64,000 bases of DNA. It comes from Micromonospora trifolii. Lineage in GTDB: Bacteria > Actinomycetota > Actinomycetes > Mycobacteriales > Micromonosporaceae. The translations under genes were made by a program, and so were the position numbers. Of this stretch, positions 16,222-25,452 are shown one piece after another (within the stretch, counting starts at the first letter, position 1; the number at the start of each line of letters is the position of its first letter). The notes below the pieces were generated by a model, which ran no database searches, was not told the DNA's origin, and was given only the letters and a program-made list of their open reading frames with translations. The DNA lies in NCBI RefSeq assembly GCF_022229005.1, contig NZ_JAKKFD010000009.1:1-64000 (forward strand). Reading direction: 5' to 3'.

Positions 16222-16779
16222 TCAATTCCGGTACGCGGTAAGCAGATCCTCCGCTGACAGCACCCGGATGCCGTCGACGGCAGTGCCGCTGCGCGACACG
16301 GCAACAACCGGCACCGATTCGTCAGCGCCGGGAAGCAGAGACCGGTGCAGGAGCAGCCGGCCCAGGTCGTGCGCGTCAAAGGGTCGGCTCTCCTGCCACT
16401 TGACCGATCCGACGAAGCTGATGCTCCGAGCGACGGGCGCACGGTCGGCGCCGACTATGTCGATCTCCGGGTCGTTGGTCCGGGTCCAGTAGCCGCCGAT
16501 CGTCGCCGCCTCCGCCGGTAGGAGGTCGCTGGGCAGTCGGCGCAGCGCCTCCCGGACGACAGGTTCGATGGCCCGCCCCTGCCAGGACGTCCACGACCTG
16601 TCGATCCGGTCCATGGTCAGGTCGCCCCGCCCCCGCTCGATCTCGGAGAGGTGTGGCCCCAGGAACGACAACCAGAAACGCAGGTACGGATCGGCCACCG
16701 CGTACCGGGTCTCCCGCGACGGCTTGGTCGACAGCGGAACGGTGACCTCCACGGCCCGCATGTTGGTGTGCTCGGCCAT
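16222..16779 (-). pseudogene. C-terminal remnant of a DUF234 (archaeal-type) ATPase
   Basis: About 185 codons match only the end of ATPases that carry DUF234: PLSTKPSRETRYAVADPYLR, WQGRAIEPVVREALRR, then DPEIDIVGAD and VGSVKW, a PD-(D/E)xK nuclease-like pair. The upstream P-loop and winged-helix parts are absent; the frame runs straight into the next gene's antisense. No ribosome-binding site precedes ATG 16779. A decayed gene is the simplest reading, although translation of a free nuclease-like domain cannot be excluded. Confidence 0.65.
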
Positions 16780-16799
16780 CTGGCAGGGCGAACGGTTCG

Positions 16800-17540
16800 T
16801 CAGACGAGGCCGGCGTCGTGCACGAGCAGCGCCACCTGGACCCGGTTGTTCAGGTCCAGTCGGGTCAGCAGCCGCGAGACGTACGCCTTCACCGTCGCCA
16901 CGCTCATGAACAGCTCCCCCGCGATCTCCGCGTTGGTCTGGCCGCGCCCCAGCGCGACCGCCACCTGCCGCTCCCGCTCGCTGAGCCCGGTGAGCTGTCG
17001 CAGCGCCCGTTCGCGGCGCGGGTCCGGGCCGACCGGGCCGGGGGCGGCGGCGGTCACGTGGGCGATCAGCGTCCGGGTCACCGTCGGGGAGAGCGTCGCC
17101 TCGCCCGCCGCGACCCGACGTACGGCGCGCACGATCTGCGCCGGTGGGGTGTCCTTGAGCAGGAACCCGGCTGCCCCGGCGCGGAGCGCCCGCAGCACCT
17201 GTTCGTCGGCGTCGAAGGTGGTCAGCACCAGCACCTCCGGCGGGTGCGGTTGGGCACGCAACGCCTCGGTGGCGGTCAGCCCGTCGACCCGGGGCATCCG
17301 GATGTCCATCAGCACAACGTCCGGGGCGTATGCGGCGACGGCCGCCGGCACCTCGCCACCGTCGGCCGCCTCGCCGACCACTGTCAGGTCCGGCAGACCG
17401 CCGAGGATCATGGAGAGCCCGGCCCGGACCAACGCGTCGTCGTCCACGATCAGCACGCGCACCGGCGGCGCAGCTGCGCCGTCCGGCCCGGTCGCGTCCG
17501 GCGGCCGGGTCGCGCCGTCTGGGCTGGTCACGCCGGCCAC
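16800..17540 (-). CDS. NarL/LuxR-type response regulator
   Basis: 246 residues: receiver domain with phosphoacceptor Asp near residue 77 (DVVLMDIRMP), switch Thr/Lys region VLTTFD and FLLKDTPP, then a LuxR-type HTH (LSERERQVAVALGRGQTNAE, VATVKAYVSRLLTRL). It begins with a 26-residue Pro/Ala-rich extension. The coding region overlaps the histidine kinase stop by 13 bases, so the two are translationally coupled. Its likely target is the divergent ABC exporter at 18914-20601 (inference from position). Confidence 0.9.
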   Translation of the reverse strand: MAGVTSPDGATRPPDATGPDGAAAPPVRVLIVDDDALVRAGLSMILGGLPDLTVVGEAADGGEVPAAVAAYAPDVVLMDIRMPRVDGLTATEALRAQPHPPEVLVLTTFDADEQVLRALRAGAAGFLLKDTPPAQIVRAVRRVAAGEATLSPTVTRTLIAHVTAAAPGPVGPDPRRERALRQLTGLSERERQVAVALGRGQTNAEIAGELFMSVATVKAYVSRLLTRLDLNNRVQVALLVHDAGLV

Positions 17541-18781
17541 GGCAGCCAGGCCGCCAGCCGGAAGTCACCGCTGTCGTCCCGACCGTAGGCGAGTCGCCCG
17601 CCGGCCAGGGTGACCCGCTCGCTGATGCCGACCAGGCCGGTGCCCGCACCCGGCAAGGTGTCGCCCGCCGGTGCGCCGACCGGCCACCGGTTGCCGATCG
17701 CGACGGTCAGCCCGGCGCCCGGCCCGCCGGCCACGTCCACGGTGACGGCCGCGCCGGCCGCGTGCTTGCGGGCGTTGGTCAGCCCCTCCTGCACGATCCG
17801 GTACGCGGCCCGGCCCAGCGCCGCCGGCACCTCCCCCGGGCTGGCGACGCTGTCGCTGACGTTGACCCGCACCCCGGCCGACCGCGACTCGGCGATCAGG
17901 GCCGGCAGGTCGGCGAGGGTGGGCTGCGGCGGCTCGGGGGCGTCGCCGGCACCGTCGTCCGCCGCGCGGAGCACCCCGATCACCTCCCGTAGGTCCTGGA
18001 GGGCGGCGTGCGCACTGCCCCGGATCACCCCGGCGGCCCGGGCCACCTCGTCGGCCGGCGCGTCCGGGCGGAACTCCAGCGCACCCGCGTGCAGGCTGAG
18101 CAGCGAGATCCGGTGGGCCAGCACGTCGTGCATCTCCCGGGCGATCCGGGTGCGTTCGAGGTGGCGGGCCTGGGTGACACGCAGCTGCTGCTCCGCCTCG
18201 GCCCGCTCGGCCCGCTCCCGCAACGACACGATCAACTGCCGGCGGGCCCGGACGAACATCCCCCAGGCCAGCACGGCGAAGCTGAGCACCACGCCCCACG
18301 ACGCGGTCTCCCAGTACGACATGGCTGGGTCCGGGCGCAGCCAACTGAAGACCAGGTTGGTGAGAAGGCCGGCGCCGGTGACCGCGACCGCCACGGCGGT
18401 CCGCCGGTGCACCACCACAGTGAAGTAGAAGATCAACAGTGGGATGGCCGAGGCCATCGAGAACAGCGACAGTGGTGTCGTGGCCACCAACACCCCGAGC
18501 GGCCACCGTCGGCGCAGCCAGAGCAGCCCGCAGCAGACCAGCCCGAGCAGCGCGTCCACGCCGGTCATCCAGGCGTGCGGCAGCGGAATGGCGATCGTCG
18601 GGTCGGGCGACAGGGCGTCGGCGGTGACGAAGAGCACCCAGAGCAGGGAGAGCAGGAACGCGAGCGTGTCCACGATCCAGTCGCGGGTGGTGCGGCGCGG
18701 ATGGGTACGCGCACGATCGGCCGGCACGGCCAGCTCCCCTGGCAGCAGCCAGGGGTGCTCCGGGACGGCGAGGCTGGTCAC
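17528..18781 (-). CDS. NarL-type sensor histidine kinase
   Basis: 417 residues with several N-terminal membrane segments, a HisKA_3 dimerisation helix (RTRIAREMHDVLAHRISLL, His near residue 216) and a HATPase domain with RIVQEGLTNARKHA and GTGLVGISERV. It is an intramembrane-sensing type with no large extracellular domain. GTG 18781 lies six bases after a TAGCAT -10 element, implying a leaderless transcript. It forms an operon with the response regulator. Confidence 0.9.
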   Translation of the reverse strand: MTSLAVPEHPWLLPGELAVPADRARTHPRRTTRDWIVDTLAFLLSLLWVLFVTADALSPDPTIAIPLPHAWMTGVDALLGLVCCGLLWLRRRWPLGVLVATTPLSLFSMASAIPLLIFYFTVVVHRRTAVAVAVTGAGLLTNLVFSWLRPDPAMSYWETASWGVVLSFAVLAWGMFVRARRQLIVSLRERAERAEAEQQLRVTQARHLERTRIAREMHDVLAHRISLLSLHAGALEFRPDAPADEVARAAGVIRGSAHAALQDLREVIGVLRAADDGAGDAPEPPQPTLADLPALIAESRSAGVRVNVSDSVASPGEVPAALGRAAYRIVQEGLTNARKHAAGAAVTVDVAGGPGAGLTVAIGNRWPVGAPAGDTLPGAGTGLVGISERVTLAGGRLAYGRDDSGDFRLAAWLPWPA

Positions 18782-18787
18782 GGCCCC

Positions 18788-18793
18788 ATGCTA
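18788..18793 (-). promoter_or_regulatory. Leaderless -10 element of the kinase/regulator operon
   Basis: Minus-strand TAGCAT is six bases before GTG 18781. The ABC genes start 132 bases away on the other strand, so the control region is shared. Confidence 0.45.
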
Positions 18794-18913
18794 GGCAGCC
18801 GACGGGCACCACGACCAGCTACCAAAGTCGAGATCCGATGATCGACCAAGGTCGACGCGGCACCGACCGGTGGCCGCAGCGGATGGCCGGGCGGAGCGGG
18901 CAGGCTCAACCAC

Positions 18914-19810
18914 ATGATCACCGTGGAGAACCTCACCAAGCGATACGGGCCACACCCGGCGGTGGACGACGTCTCGTTCCACTGCGAGCCGGGCACCGTC
19001 ACCGGCTTCCTCGGCCCCAACGGCGCCGGCAAGTCGACCACCATGCGCATGATCTGCGGGCTCACCGCGCCGACGGCCGGCCGCGCCACCGTCTCCGGTC
19101 GCCCGTATCGGGAACTGCCCAACCCGGGACGGGAGGTCGGGGTGCTGCTGGACGCCTCCGCCCAGCACGCCGGGCGCACCGGCCGCGAGGCGTTGACGCT
19201 GTCCGCGTACACCATGGGGTTGGACCGGCGCGAGGTCGCCGCGAAGCTCGACCTGGTCGGGTTGAACGCGGTGGCGGCGAAGCGTCGGGTACGGGCGTAC
19301 TCGTTGGGCATGCGCCAGCGCCTCGGCCTGGCGCAGGCGCTGCTCGGCGACCCCCGGGTGCTGATCCTCGATGAGCCGGCCAACGGCCTGGACCCGGAGG
19401 GGATCTTCTGGATGCGCGGCCTGCTGCGCGACTTCGCCGACCGGGGCGGCACCGTGCTGCTCTCCTCCCACCTGCTGCGCGAGGTGGAGGCGGTCGCGGA
19501 CCGGCTGGTGGTGATCGGGGGCGGCCGGATCGTGGCTCAGGGCGACAAGAACGAGCTGCTGGCCGGCGGCGGCACTGTGGTCCGGGCCCGCGACCGCGCG
19601 GCGTTGCGCCGGGCGCTGGAGGTGGCCGGGCTGAGCGCCGCCGACAGCTCCGAAGGGCTGCTCGTCCAGGCCGACGCCGAGGCGGTCGGCCAGGCCGCCG
19701 CCGATGCCGGCGTCGCGCTGGCCGAACTGCGCCCCGCCAGCGGCGGCGGCCTCGAACAGCTCTTCCTCACCCTGACCGCCGGCGAATCCACCAAGGAGGC
19801 CGTCCGATGA
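18914..19810 (+). CDS. ABC transporter ATP-binding protein
   Basis: 298 residues. Walker A GPNGAGKST, signature YSLGMRQRLGLAQ, Walker B VLILDEPANGLDP and switch His in LLSSHLLREVEAV are intact. A C-terminal extension of about 80 residues is typical of ABC-2 export ATPases. It overlaps the permease by ATGA (19807-19810). Export of an antibiotic, lipid or other envelope-active compound is likely. Control by the divergent two-component pair is inferred. Confidence 0.92.
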   Translation: MITVENLTKRYGPHPAVDDVSFHCEPGTVTGFLGPNGAGKSTTMRMICGLTAPTAGRATVSGRPYRELPNPGREVGVLLDASAQHAGRTGREALTLSAYTMGLDRREVAAKLDLVGLNAVAAKRRVRAYSLGMRQRLGLAQALLGDPRVLILDEPANGLDPEGIFWMRGLLRDFADRGGTVLLSSHLLREVEAVADRLVVIGGGRIVAQGDKNELLAGGGTVVRARDRAALRRALEVAGLSAADSSEGLLVQADAEAVGQAAADAGVALAELRPASGGGLEQLFLTLTAGESTKEAVR

Positions 19811-20601
19811 CCACCACCGCGCCCGCCGCCGGCGCCGTCGCGCCCCGGCACCACACTCCGGCAAGTCGGCCGTCGCTGCTGCGCCTCAGCGGCGTTGAAC
19901 TGCGCAAACTCGTCGACACCCGGGCCGGCCGCTGGCTGTTGATCACCATCGGCCTGATCGCCGCCGTGGTCGTCACCCTTCAGTTGATCTACGCCGAGGA
20001 GGCCGACCAGACGTTCGGCAGCTTCTTCGTCCCCTCGCTGCTGCCGGTGGGGGTGCTACTACCGGTGCTCGGCATCCTCTCGATCACCAGTGAGTGGTCG
20101 CAGCGGACCGCTCTCACCACGTACGCCCTGGTGCCCCGCCGGGAGCGGGTGGTGACCGCGAAGCTGGTCGCGGTCATGGTGGCGGCGCTCGGTTCGGTGC
20201 TGGCCAGCCTCGCCCTCGCCGCCGTCGGGACGCTGGTGGCCTCCGCCACCGGCGGCGCAGGCACCTGGCAGCTCGACGGCTCCCTGATCCTGAACGCGGT
20301 GATCCTCCAGGTCACCAGCGTGCTGATGGGCGCCGCCTTCGGTCTGCTGCTGCTCAACCCGCCGCTCGCCATCGTCGGCTACTTCCTGCTGCCCACCGTC
20401 TGGGGAGTGCTGGGCGAGATGGTCCGGCCCCTGCGCGGCCCGTCCGAATGGCTGGACACCAGCAAGACCATGGAGCCGCTGTTCAGCAGCGACGCGCTCA
20501 CCGGGGAGCAGTGGGGGCGGATCGTCGTGTCCCTGCTGGTCTGGATGGTCCTCCCACTGGCCGCCGGCCTGTTCCGGACGCTGCGCCGGGAGGTGTCCTG
20601 A
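19807..20601 (+). CDS. ABC-2 type permease
   Basis: 264 residues with about six membrane segments, for example LLITIGLIAAVVVTLQLIYA, LLPVGVLLPVLGILSITSEW and IVVSLLVWMVLPLAAGLF. The motif SEWSQRTALTTYALVPRRERV following the second segment is typical of ABC-2 permeases. It is translationally coupled to the ATPase. Confidence 0.88.
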   Translation: MTTTAPAAGAVAPRHHTPASRPSLLRLSGVELRKLVDTRAGRWLLITIGLIAAVVVTLQLIYAEEADQTFGSFFVPSLLPVGVLLPVLGILSITSEWSQRTALTTYALVPRRERVVTAKLVAVMVAALGSVLASLALAAVGTLVASATGGAGTWQLDGSLILNAVILQVTSVLMGAAFGLLLLNPPLAIVGYFLLPTVWGVLGEMVRPLRGPSEWLDTSKTMEPLFSSDALTGEQWGRIVVSLLVWMVLPLAAGLFRTLRREVS

Positions 20602-20603
20602 CC

Positions 20604-21353
20604 ATGGACATGGCCGGCTACCGTCCGCGCACAGTGGTCAGCGGAGGCCCGCTGGAGCTGGCGGTCCTGTGGGGTGGCTTCCCGCTGCTCGGGGCGGGCG
20701 CCGGATGGCTCCTCTCGGCGGCGACGGGCTGGCTCACCCGGCTGCCCTGGGTGCCGTTCAGCGACCTCATCGAGTGGTTGGACCGGCTGCCCGAGCCGCA
20801 GGCCACCGCCGGCACCATCGCGGTGGGCGTCATCGCCGGCCTGGTCATCGCCGGGATCGGCACCGCCGAACGGTTGATCGTCACCGTCGACGGGGCGCAG
20901 GTCCAGCTGCGCCGCTCCGACGAGAACCGGACCATCGCCCGGGTCGACACCCGGGTGGCCTTCCTCGCCGACAAGCACCTGGTGCTGCTCGACGCCGACG
21001 GCGCGGAACTGGTCCGGGAGTCGACGGACCTGCCGGCCGCCCAACTGGCGGCGGCGTTCCGGGAGCACGGCTGGGGCTGGGCGGACGACGACCCGCACCA
21101 GTCGGCGTACCGGCTGTGGGTGCCGGGCCTGCCCGGTCTGCCGGCCGGCGCGGACGCGCTGCTGCGCGCCCGGGAACGGGCGATCCAGCGGGACCGCCGC
21201 GACGACGCCCGCGAACTGCGCCGCGAACTGGGCCAGATCGGGGTGGTGCTGCGCGACGAGAGCAAGCGGCAGTACTGGCGGTTGACCACCCGGGCCCTCG
21301 CCCCCGGGCCGGAGCAGCCGACTTCGGCCGAGCGGGAGGCGGACGGGCGGTAG
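20604..21353 (+). CDS. YqeB-like membrane protein
   Basis: 249 residues. Two N-terminal membrane segments (LELAVLWGGFPLLGAGAGWL and IAVGVIAGLVIAGIG) are followed by a cytoplasmic part with PH-like strands (LIVTVDGAQVQLRR, VAFLADKHLVLLDADGAEL) and an Arg-rich helical region with LRRELGQIGVVLRDE. It resembles proteins called YqeB; function is unknown. ATG 20604 starts two bases after the permease stop, so it probably belongs to the ABC operon. Confidence 0.65.
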   Translation: MDMAGYRPRTVVSGGPLELAVLWGGFPLLGAGAGWLLSAATGWLTRLPWVPFSDLIEWLDRLPEPQATAGTIAVGVIAGLVIAGIGTAERLIVTVDGAQVQLRRSDENRTIARVDTRVAFLADKHLVLLDADGAELVRESTDLPAAQLAAAFREHGWGWADDDPHQSAYRLWVPGLPGLPAGADALLRARERAIQRDRRDDARELRRELGQIGVVLRDESKRQYWRLTTRALAPGPEQPTSAEREADGR

Positions 21354-21385
21354 CGTCTGTCCCAGCAGACCCTGGGAGCCGCGCG

Positions 21386-21949
21386 ATGACCGAACAGCAG
21401 CCGTACCGGGTGGTGTCCCGCCACCCCGGCTTCGAGCTGCGTCGGTACCCCGCCCACCTGGTGGCCGAGATGCAGATCCAGGCGTCGTTCACCCGGGCGC
21501 CGATCGAGGCGTTCCGGCCGCTGGCCGCGTACATCGGTGGCGCCAATCGGGCCCGGCACCCGATCGGCTCCGCCGCTCCGGCGATGGCGGCGGCCAGCGG
21601 CTCGGAGAAGATCGCCATGACCGTGCCGGTGGTGCAGATCGAGGGTGAGTGGCCGGGCGCGTACCTGATCCAGTTCGTCATGCCGGCCACCTTCACCACC
21701 GCCACCCTGCCCGAGCCGGTGGACGCCCGGGTGCGGATCCGCGCGGTCCCCGGGCGGCTGGCGGCAGCGATGCGGTTCTCCGGACGGTGGACGGAGCAGG
21801 CGTTCAGCCAGCGGGCCACCATGCTCGGTCGGTCGGTGACCGCGGCCGGGCTGCAACCGACCGGCGCCATCCGGTACGCCCGCTTCGACCCGCCGTGGAA
21901 GCCCTGGTTCCTGCGCCGCAACGAGGTGGTGCTGCCGGTCGTCGAGTGA
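21386..21949 (+). CDS. SOUL family heme-binding-like protein
   Basis: 187 residues of the SOUL/HBP fold: YRVVSRHPGFELRRYPAHL at the N-terminus, a middle KIAMTVPVVQ and late WKPWFLRRNEVVLPVVE, all diagnostic of the family. No signal peptide is present. Members bind heme or other tetrapyrroles weakly, and their bacterial role is not settled. ATG 21386 has GGGAG seven bases upstream. Its stop is one base from that of the convergent membrane protein gene. Confidence 0.9.
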   Translation: MTEQQPYRVVSRHPGFELRRYPAHLVAEMQIQASFTRAPIEAFRPLAAYIGGANRARHPIGSAAPAMAAASGSEKIAMTVPVVQIEGEWPGAYLIQFVMPATFTTATLPEPVDARVRIRAVPGRLAAAMRFSGRWTEQAFSQRATMLGRSVTAAGLQPTGAIRYARFDPPWKPWFLRRNEVVLPVVE

Positions 21950-21950
21950 G

Positions 21951-22985
21951 CTACCTGAGCCGCCGACGGTCCTCGACACTCGGCCGCGCCAGCAGCACTG
22001 CCATTCCGAGCCCGGAGAGCAGCCCGACCAGTGAGACCAGCAGGTCGGAGTCGGCGGCGTGGATCGGACTGTTGCCGGCGAGCGCGGTGAACGTCGCGCC
22101 GATCGGCATCATGATCATCATGGGGATGGCCGTGGCCACCAGGAACACCAACGGGCCCACCAAGGCGATGAGCGCGGCCAGGGCGTGGTGCCACCAGATC
22201 GGCCGGCCGCCCGGCCAGTCCCAGGCGAGCACTGTGACCCCGGTGAGCAGCACCGCCCCGAGAGCGACCTCCGGCAGGAGTCGTGCGCCGGGCGCTGTGG
22301 CACGGACCAGCCCGACGCCGAGCAACGCCACCACTGTGAGACCGACAGCCAGCCCGACCCGAGCCCGGGTCCGTGCCGGAGCCGCCGCCAGCGCGGCACC
22401 GACGGCCAGCGCCACCAGCAACGCCGCGGTGGCCAGGGCGCCCTGGTTCAGCTCCGGCTCCCGGTCGGTCGGTGATTCCATAGCGGCCGCCACCAGCGTC
22501 AACACCCCGGCCACGCAGGCAGCGCCGGTCAGCACCCGCCGGTTGGCCGCCGACTGCGTGCCGCGCTCCCCCGTCGACTGCGTGTCGGAATCCCGCGCCG
22601 GCGGCGTGACGCGCTCCCACCAGAGCAGCAGTGCCGCGACCACGCCCAGCACGCCACAGCCGGTGACGGCGAGCAGCACCGTCGCGCCGACGCCGATCGG
22701 GTCGGCCCTGTCGATCGCCACGTCGGCGGCGATCCAGCAGCCACCCAGCACCACCGCCGGGCCGCCCCACCGCACCCGCCCGCGCCCGGCCAGCACCAGC
22801 CCGAGCGGCACCGCCATGATCGCCATGAATCGCAGGTCGCGCGCCCAGTAGGCGTTGTTGCCCGGCAGGCGCTCCGACCACGGGCCGAGCGGCTCGGTCA
22901 GCGGTTGCCACGTGGTCATGCCGTACGCCCAGAGCGCGACGGCGGCGGCGGAGAGGAGCAGCCCGACCGGGCGCGCGGATCGCAT
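21951..22985 (-). CDS. Polytopic membrane protein of unknown function
   Basis: 344 residues with about nine hydrophobic segments, including VGLLLSAAAVALWAYGM, AVVLGGCWIAADVAI, ATVLLAVTGCGVLGVVAALL and a C-terminal LLVSLVGLLSGLGMAVLLA. No catalytic or transport motif is recognised. ATG 22985 is supported by TACCGT six bases before it. The open frame continues upstream into the FtsX gene's region without coding character. Confidence 0.65.
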   Translation of the reverse strand: MRSARPVGLLLSAAAVALWAYGMTTWQPLTEPLGPWSERLPGNNAYWARDLRFMAIMAVPLGLVLAGRGRVRWGGPAVVLGGCWIAADVAIDRADPIGVGATVLLAVTGCGVLGVVAALLLWWERVTPPARDSDTQSTGERGTQSAANRRVLTGAACVAGVLTLVAAAMESPTDREPELNQGALATAALLVALAVGAALAAAPARTRARVGLAVGLTVVALLGVGLVRATAPGARLLPEVALGAVLLTGVTVLAWDWPGGRPIWWHHALAALIALVGPLVFLVATAIPMMIMMPIGATFTALAGNSPIHAADSDLLVSLVGLLSGLGMAVLLARPSVEDRRRLR

Positions 22986-22991
22986 CCATGG

Positions 22992-22997
22992 ACGGTA
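22992..22997 (-). promoter_or_regulatory. Leaderless -10 element of the membrane protein gene
   Basis: Minus-strand TACCGT with a six-base gap to ATG 22985 fixes the start and indicates transcription separate from the upstream FtsX gene. Confidence 0.4.
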
Positions 22998-23028
22998 GCG
23001 GGCCGATCGCCCTCCCGGGGGGGCACTG

Positions 23029-25452
23029 TCATCCGCCGACCGGTGAGCGGGCGGGACTGTGACGCAGCAGCCGCCACGTCGGCAGCACACTGGCCAGCAC
23101 CGCGAGCAGCAGGCACAGCCCCACCACCCCGGCAATCACCGGCCACGGCACCACCAGGTCGACGGGGGCGCCGACCTGCTCGGCAAGGCCGGCACTGATG
23201 CTGAGCAGACCGACGAACGCGACAGCCCCACCCAGCACGGCACCGATCAGTACCACCAGGGCCGACTCGGCCGTGACCAGCCAGATGACCTGCCGTCGGG
23301 TCGCCCCAGCCATCCGGATCAGCCGCAGATCCGCGGCGCGGCCGGCGGCGGCCAGCAACAGCGTATTTGCCACCGCGATGGCCCCGTAGCCGGCGGACAC
23401 CCCGATCAGCAGCACTGTGAAGAGCCAGACGAGGCGATCCTCGGCGGCGTCCGCCTCGGCCGCCCAGCCCGGAACGTCGAGGATCCGCGCGCCGACCGGC
23501 GGCTCGACGCGGTCCCGGACGTACACAGTGGACGTCAGCGCCGACGGGTCGTGCGCCCGCACCACGGCCCGGGGCACGAGCAGGTCGCCGGGGATCGAGG
23601 TGTCGTCAACCACGGCGACGACGCGCAACGACACCGACGTCCCGTCGGCGAAGACCACCGGGTACGGCTCGGACGGCAGCCGGTTCGCCGAGGCGGTGAC
23701 CACAACAGTGTCATCGCCCTTCAGGTCGTCCAGCGAGCCGGCGACGACGGTGAGCACCCGGTTCGCCGCGGCGAAGCCCTCCGGATCCACGCCGAGCGCG
23801 GTCATCGGCTGGTTCTGCGGCGACGCTCCGGGGTCGGTGCCGTAGACGGTGGTCGGTAGCAGGGCGGTGCCGCCGGTCGCGGCGACGGCCCGGTCGGACA
23901 GGCCGGGCGCCCGGTCCGGCACCACGATCCAGCCGGCGTTCACGTTGTCCGCCCGACCTGCCGCGTACGCGGCGGTGCTGGTACGCACCATCCCGGACAC
24001 CAGCACCGCGAACGCAACAGTGAGCAGCACCGGTGCGGCGATGGCGGCGGTCCGCCGGGTAGCTGTCAATGCCCCGCCCCGGACCAGCATCCCGATCGCG
24101 CCACCGGGCCGACGCACCGGGGAACGCAGCAGCCACAGCAGCGGCCTGACCACCACCGGGGCGAGCACCGTGGCGCCGGCCACCAACGCCATCACCGCGT
24201 AGAGCGCGTACTGCGCCCCCACCCGGGCCTCCTCGGCGGTCGCCGTGCCCAGACTGAGCACGGCTCCCGCCGCGAGGAGCAGCGCACCGGTGACGACGCG
24301 CAGCCGGCCGATCGGTCGCTGTTCCACAGCGGCGTCGCGTAGCGCCTCCAGCGGGCGGACCCGCGCCGCTCGGCGGGACGCCGACCAGACTGCCAGCAAC
24401 GCGATCACCGGCCCGGCGGCGAGCGAGACCGCTATCGGCCAGAGCTCGTAGCGGACCCGGAAGGTCGACGGTTCGTAGCCGACATCGACCAGCAGCCGAC
24501 CCAGCAAGGGGGCGAGCGCCGCGCCCACCAGCAGGCCGACGAGTCCCGCCGAGACGCCGACGGTGAGCGCCTCGGCGTACACCAGGCGGCGGATCTGGCG
24601 TCCGGTGGCACCGACGGCGCGCAGCAGGCCCAGCTCACGACGGCGCTGCGCGATGGTGAACGCGAAGGTGGAGGCGACCACGAACACGGTGACGAAACCC
24701 GCGAGGGCCGCCGTCGCGGTGAGCACCTGCATGCCGATCCACCGGGTACGGGCGTCGCCGCGTGGCTCCAGCGCACCACGGGCGGCACCGGTGAGCACCT
24801 GTCCGTCACCGCCGACGACTCCACTGGCCACCGTGGCGACCCGCTCAGGGTCGGCGCCCGGCGCGAGCACCAGCCCGATGGCCCGCACGCCGGGCGCGAG
24901 CGCGGCGGCAACATCGTCCGCCACATGGACGCCGGACCCGTCGACCAGACCGGTGACGGTGTACGACTCCGGGCCGGCGGCGGTCAGCACTGTGACCGGT
25001 GCACCGGCGGGCAGCCCGAGCGCGCTGTCGACGACCACCTCGCCGGGCCGGCGGGGTGGCTCGCCAGCCGTGAGGCGCAGCCCACCCAGTTGGGCGCTGG
25101 ACCAGCCGTGTCCCTGGTGGGCGTCCTCCCGCCGGGTGTCGGCGGCGTAGGGCCGACCATCGACGAGCGGCTGCGCGTAGAAGGTGCGGTCCGGCACCGC
25201 CGCCACCACGTCCGGCAGGCCGGCCAGCCTGCCGACGAACTCCGCCGCTGTGGCCGCGGACCAGGGCCGGGTCGGCACGAACTCGTCAGCGGACGCACCC
25301 GACTCGGGGCTCTGCACCACGACCGCCGCCCGCGCCAGCCGGTCCGGCACCTGCGGGCGGCCGGAAGCGAGCAGCAGGGTGGCCGCCGCGACCAGCGTGA
25401 CCCCGAGGGCGACGGCCACGAACGCGCTGGCCGACCGCCGGACGCTCAGCAC
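23029..25452 (-). CDS. FtsX-family ABC transporter permease (MacB-like)
   Basis: 807 residues with two FtsX cores. Membrane segments occur at the N-terminus, around 215-390 (VVASTFAFTIAQRRRELGLL marks the first FtsX core), in the middle, and at the C-terminus (IAVANTLLLAAAGRAADLRL marks the second). Extracytoplasmic loops lie between. The start overlaps the ATPase stop by seven bases (GTGCTGA), so the two are coupled. This type is usually mechanotransmitting or peptide-exporting rather than a classic importer. Confidence 0.92.
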   Translation of the reverse strand: MLSVRRSASAFVAVALGVTLVAAATLLLASGRPQVPDRLARAAVVVQSPESGASADEFVPTRPWSAATAAEFVGRLAGLPDVVAAVPDRTFYAQPLVDGRPYAADTRREDAHQGHGWSSAQLGGLRLTAGEPPRRPGEVVVDSALGLPAGAPVTVLTAAGPESYTVTGLVDGSGVHVADDVAAALAPGVRAIGLVLAPGADPERVATVASGVVGGDGQVLTGAARGALEPRGDARTRWIGMQVLTATAALAGFVTVFVVASTFAFTIAQRRRELGLLRAVGATGRQIRRLVYAEALTVGVSAGLVGLLVGAALAPLLGRLLVDVGYEPSTFRVRYELWPIAVSLAAGPVIALLAVWSASRRAARVRPLEALRDAAVEQRPIGRLRVVTGALLLAAGAVLSLGTATAEEARVGAQYALYAVMALVAGATVLAPVVVRPLLWLLRSPVRRPGGAIGMLVRGGALTATRRTAAIAAPVLLTVAFAVLVSGMVRTSTAAYAAGRADNVNAGWIVVPDRAPGLSDRAVAATGGTALLPTTVYGTDPGASPQNQPMTALGVDPEGFAAANRVLTVVAGSLDDLKGDDTVVVTASANRLPSEPYPVVFADGTSVSLRVVAVVDDTSIPGDLLVPRAVVRAHDPSALTSTVYVRDRVEPPVGARILDVPGWAAEADAAEDRLVWLFTVLLIGVSAGYGAIAVANTLLLAAAGRAADLRLIRMAGATRRQVIWLVTAESALVVLIGAVLGGAVAFVGLLSISAGLAEQVGAPVDLVVPWPVIAGVVGLCLLLAVLASVLPTWRLLRHSPARSPVGG

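Noticed and set aside
16780..17649. Upstream open frame that would extend the DUF234 fragment
   Set aside because: It is a shifted-frame shadow of the response regulator and kinase genes on the same strand; no P-loop or ATPase motif is present.
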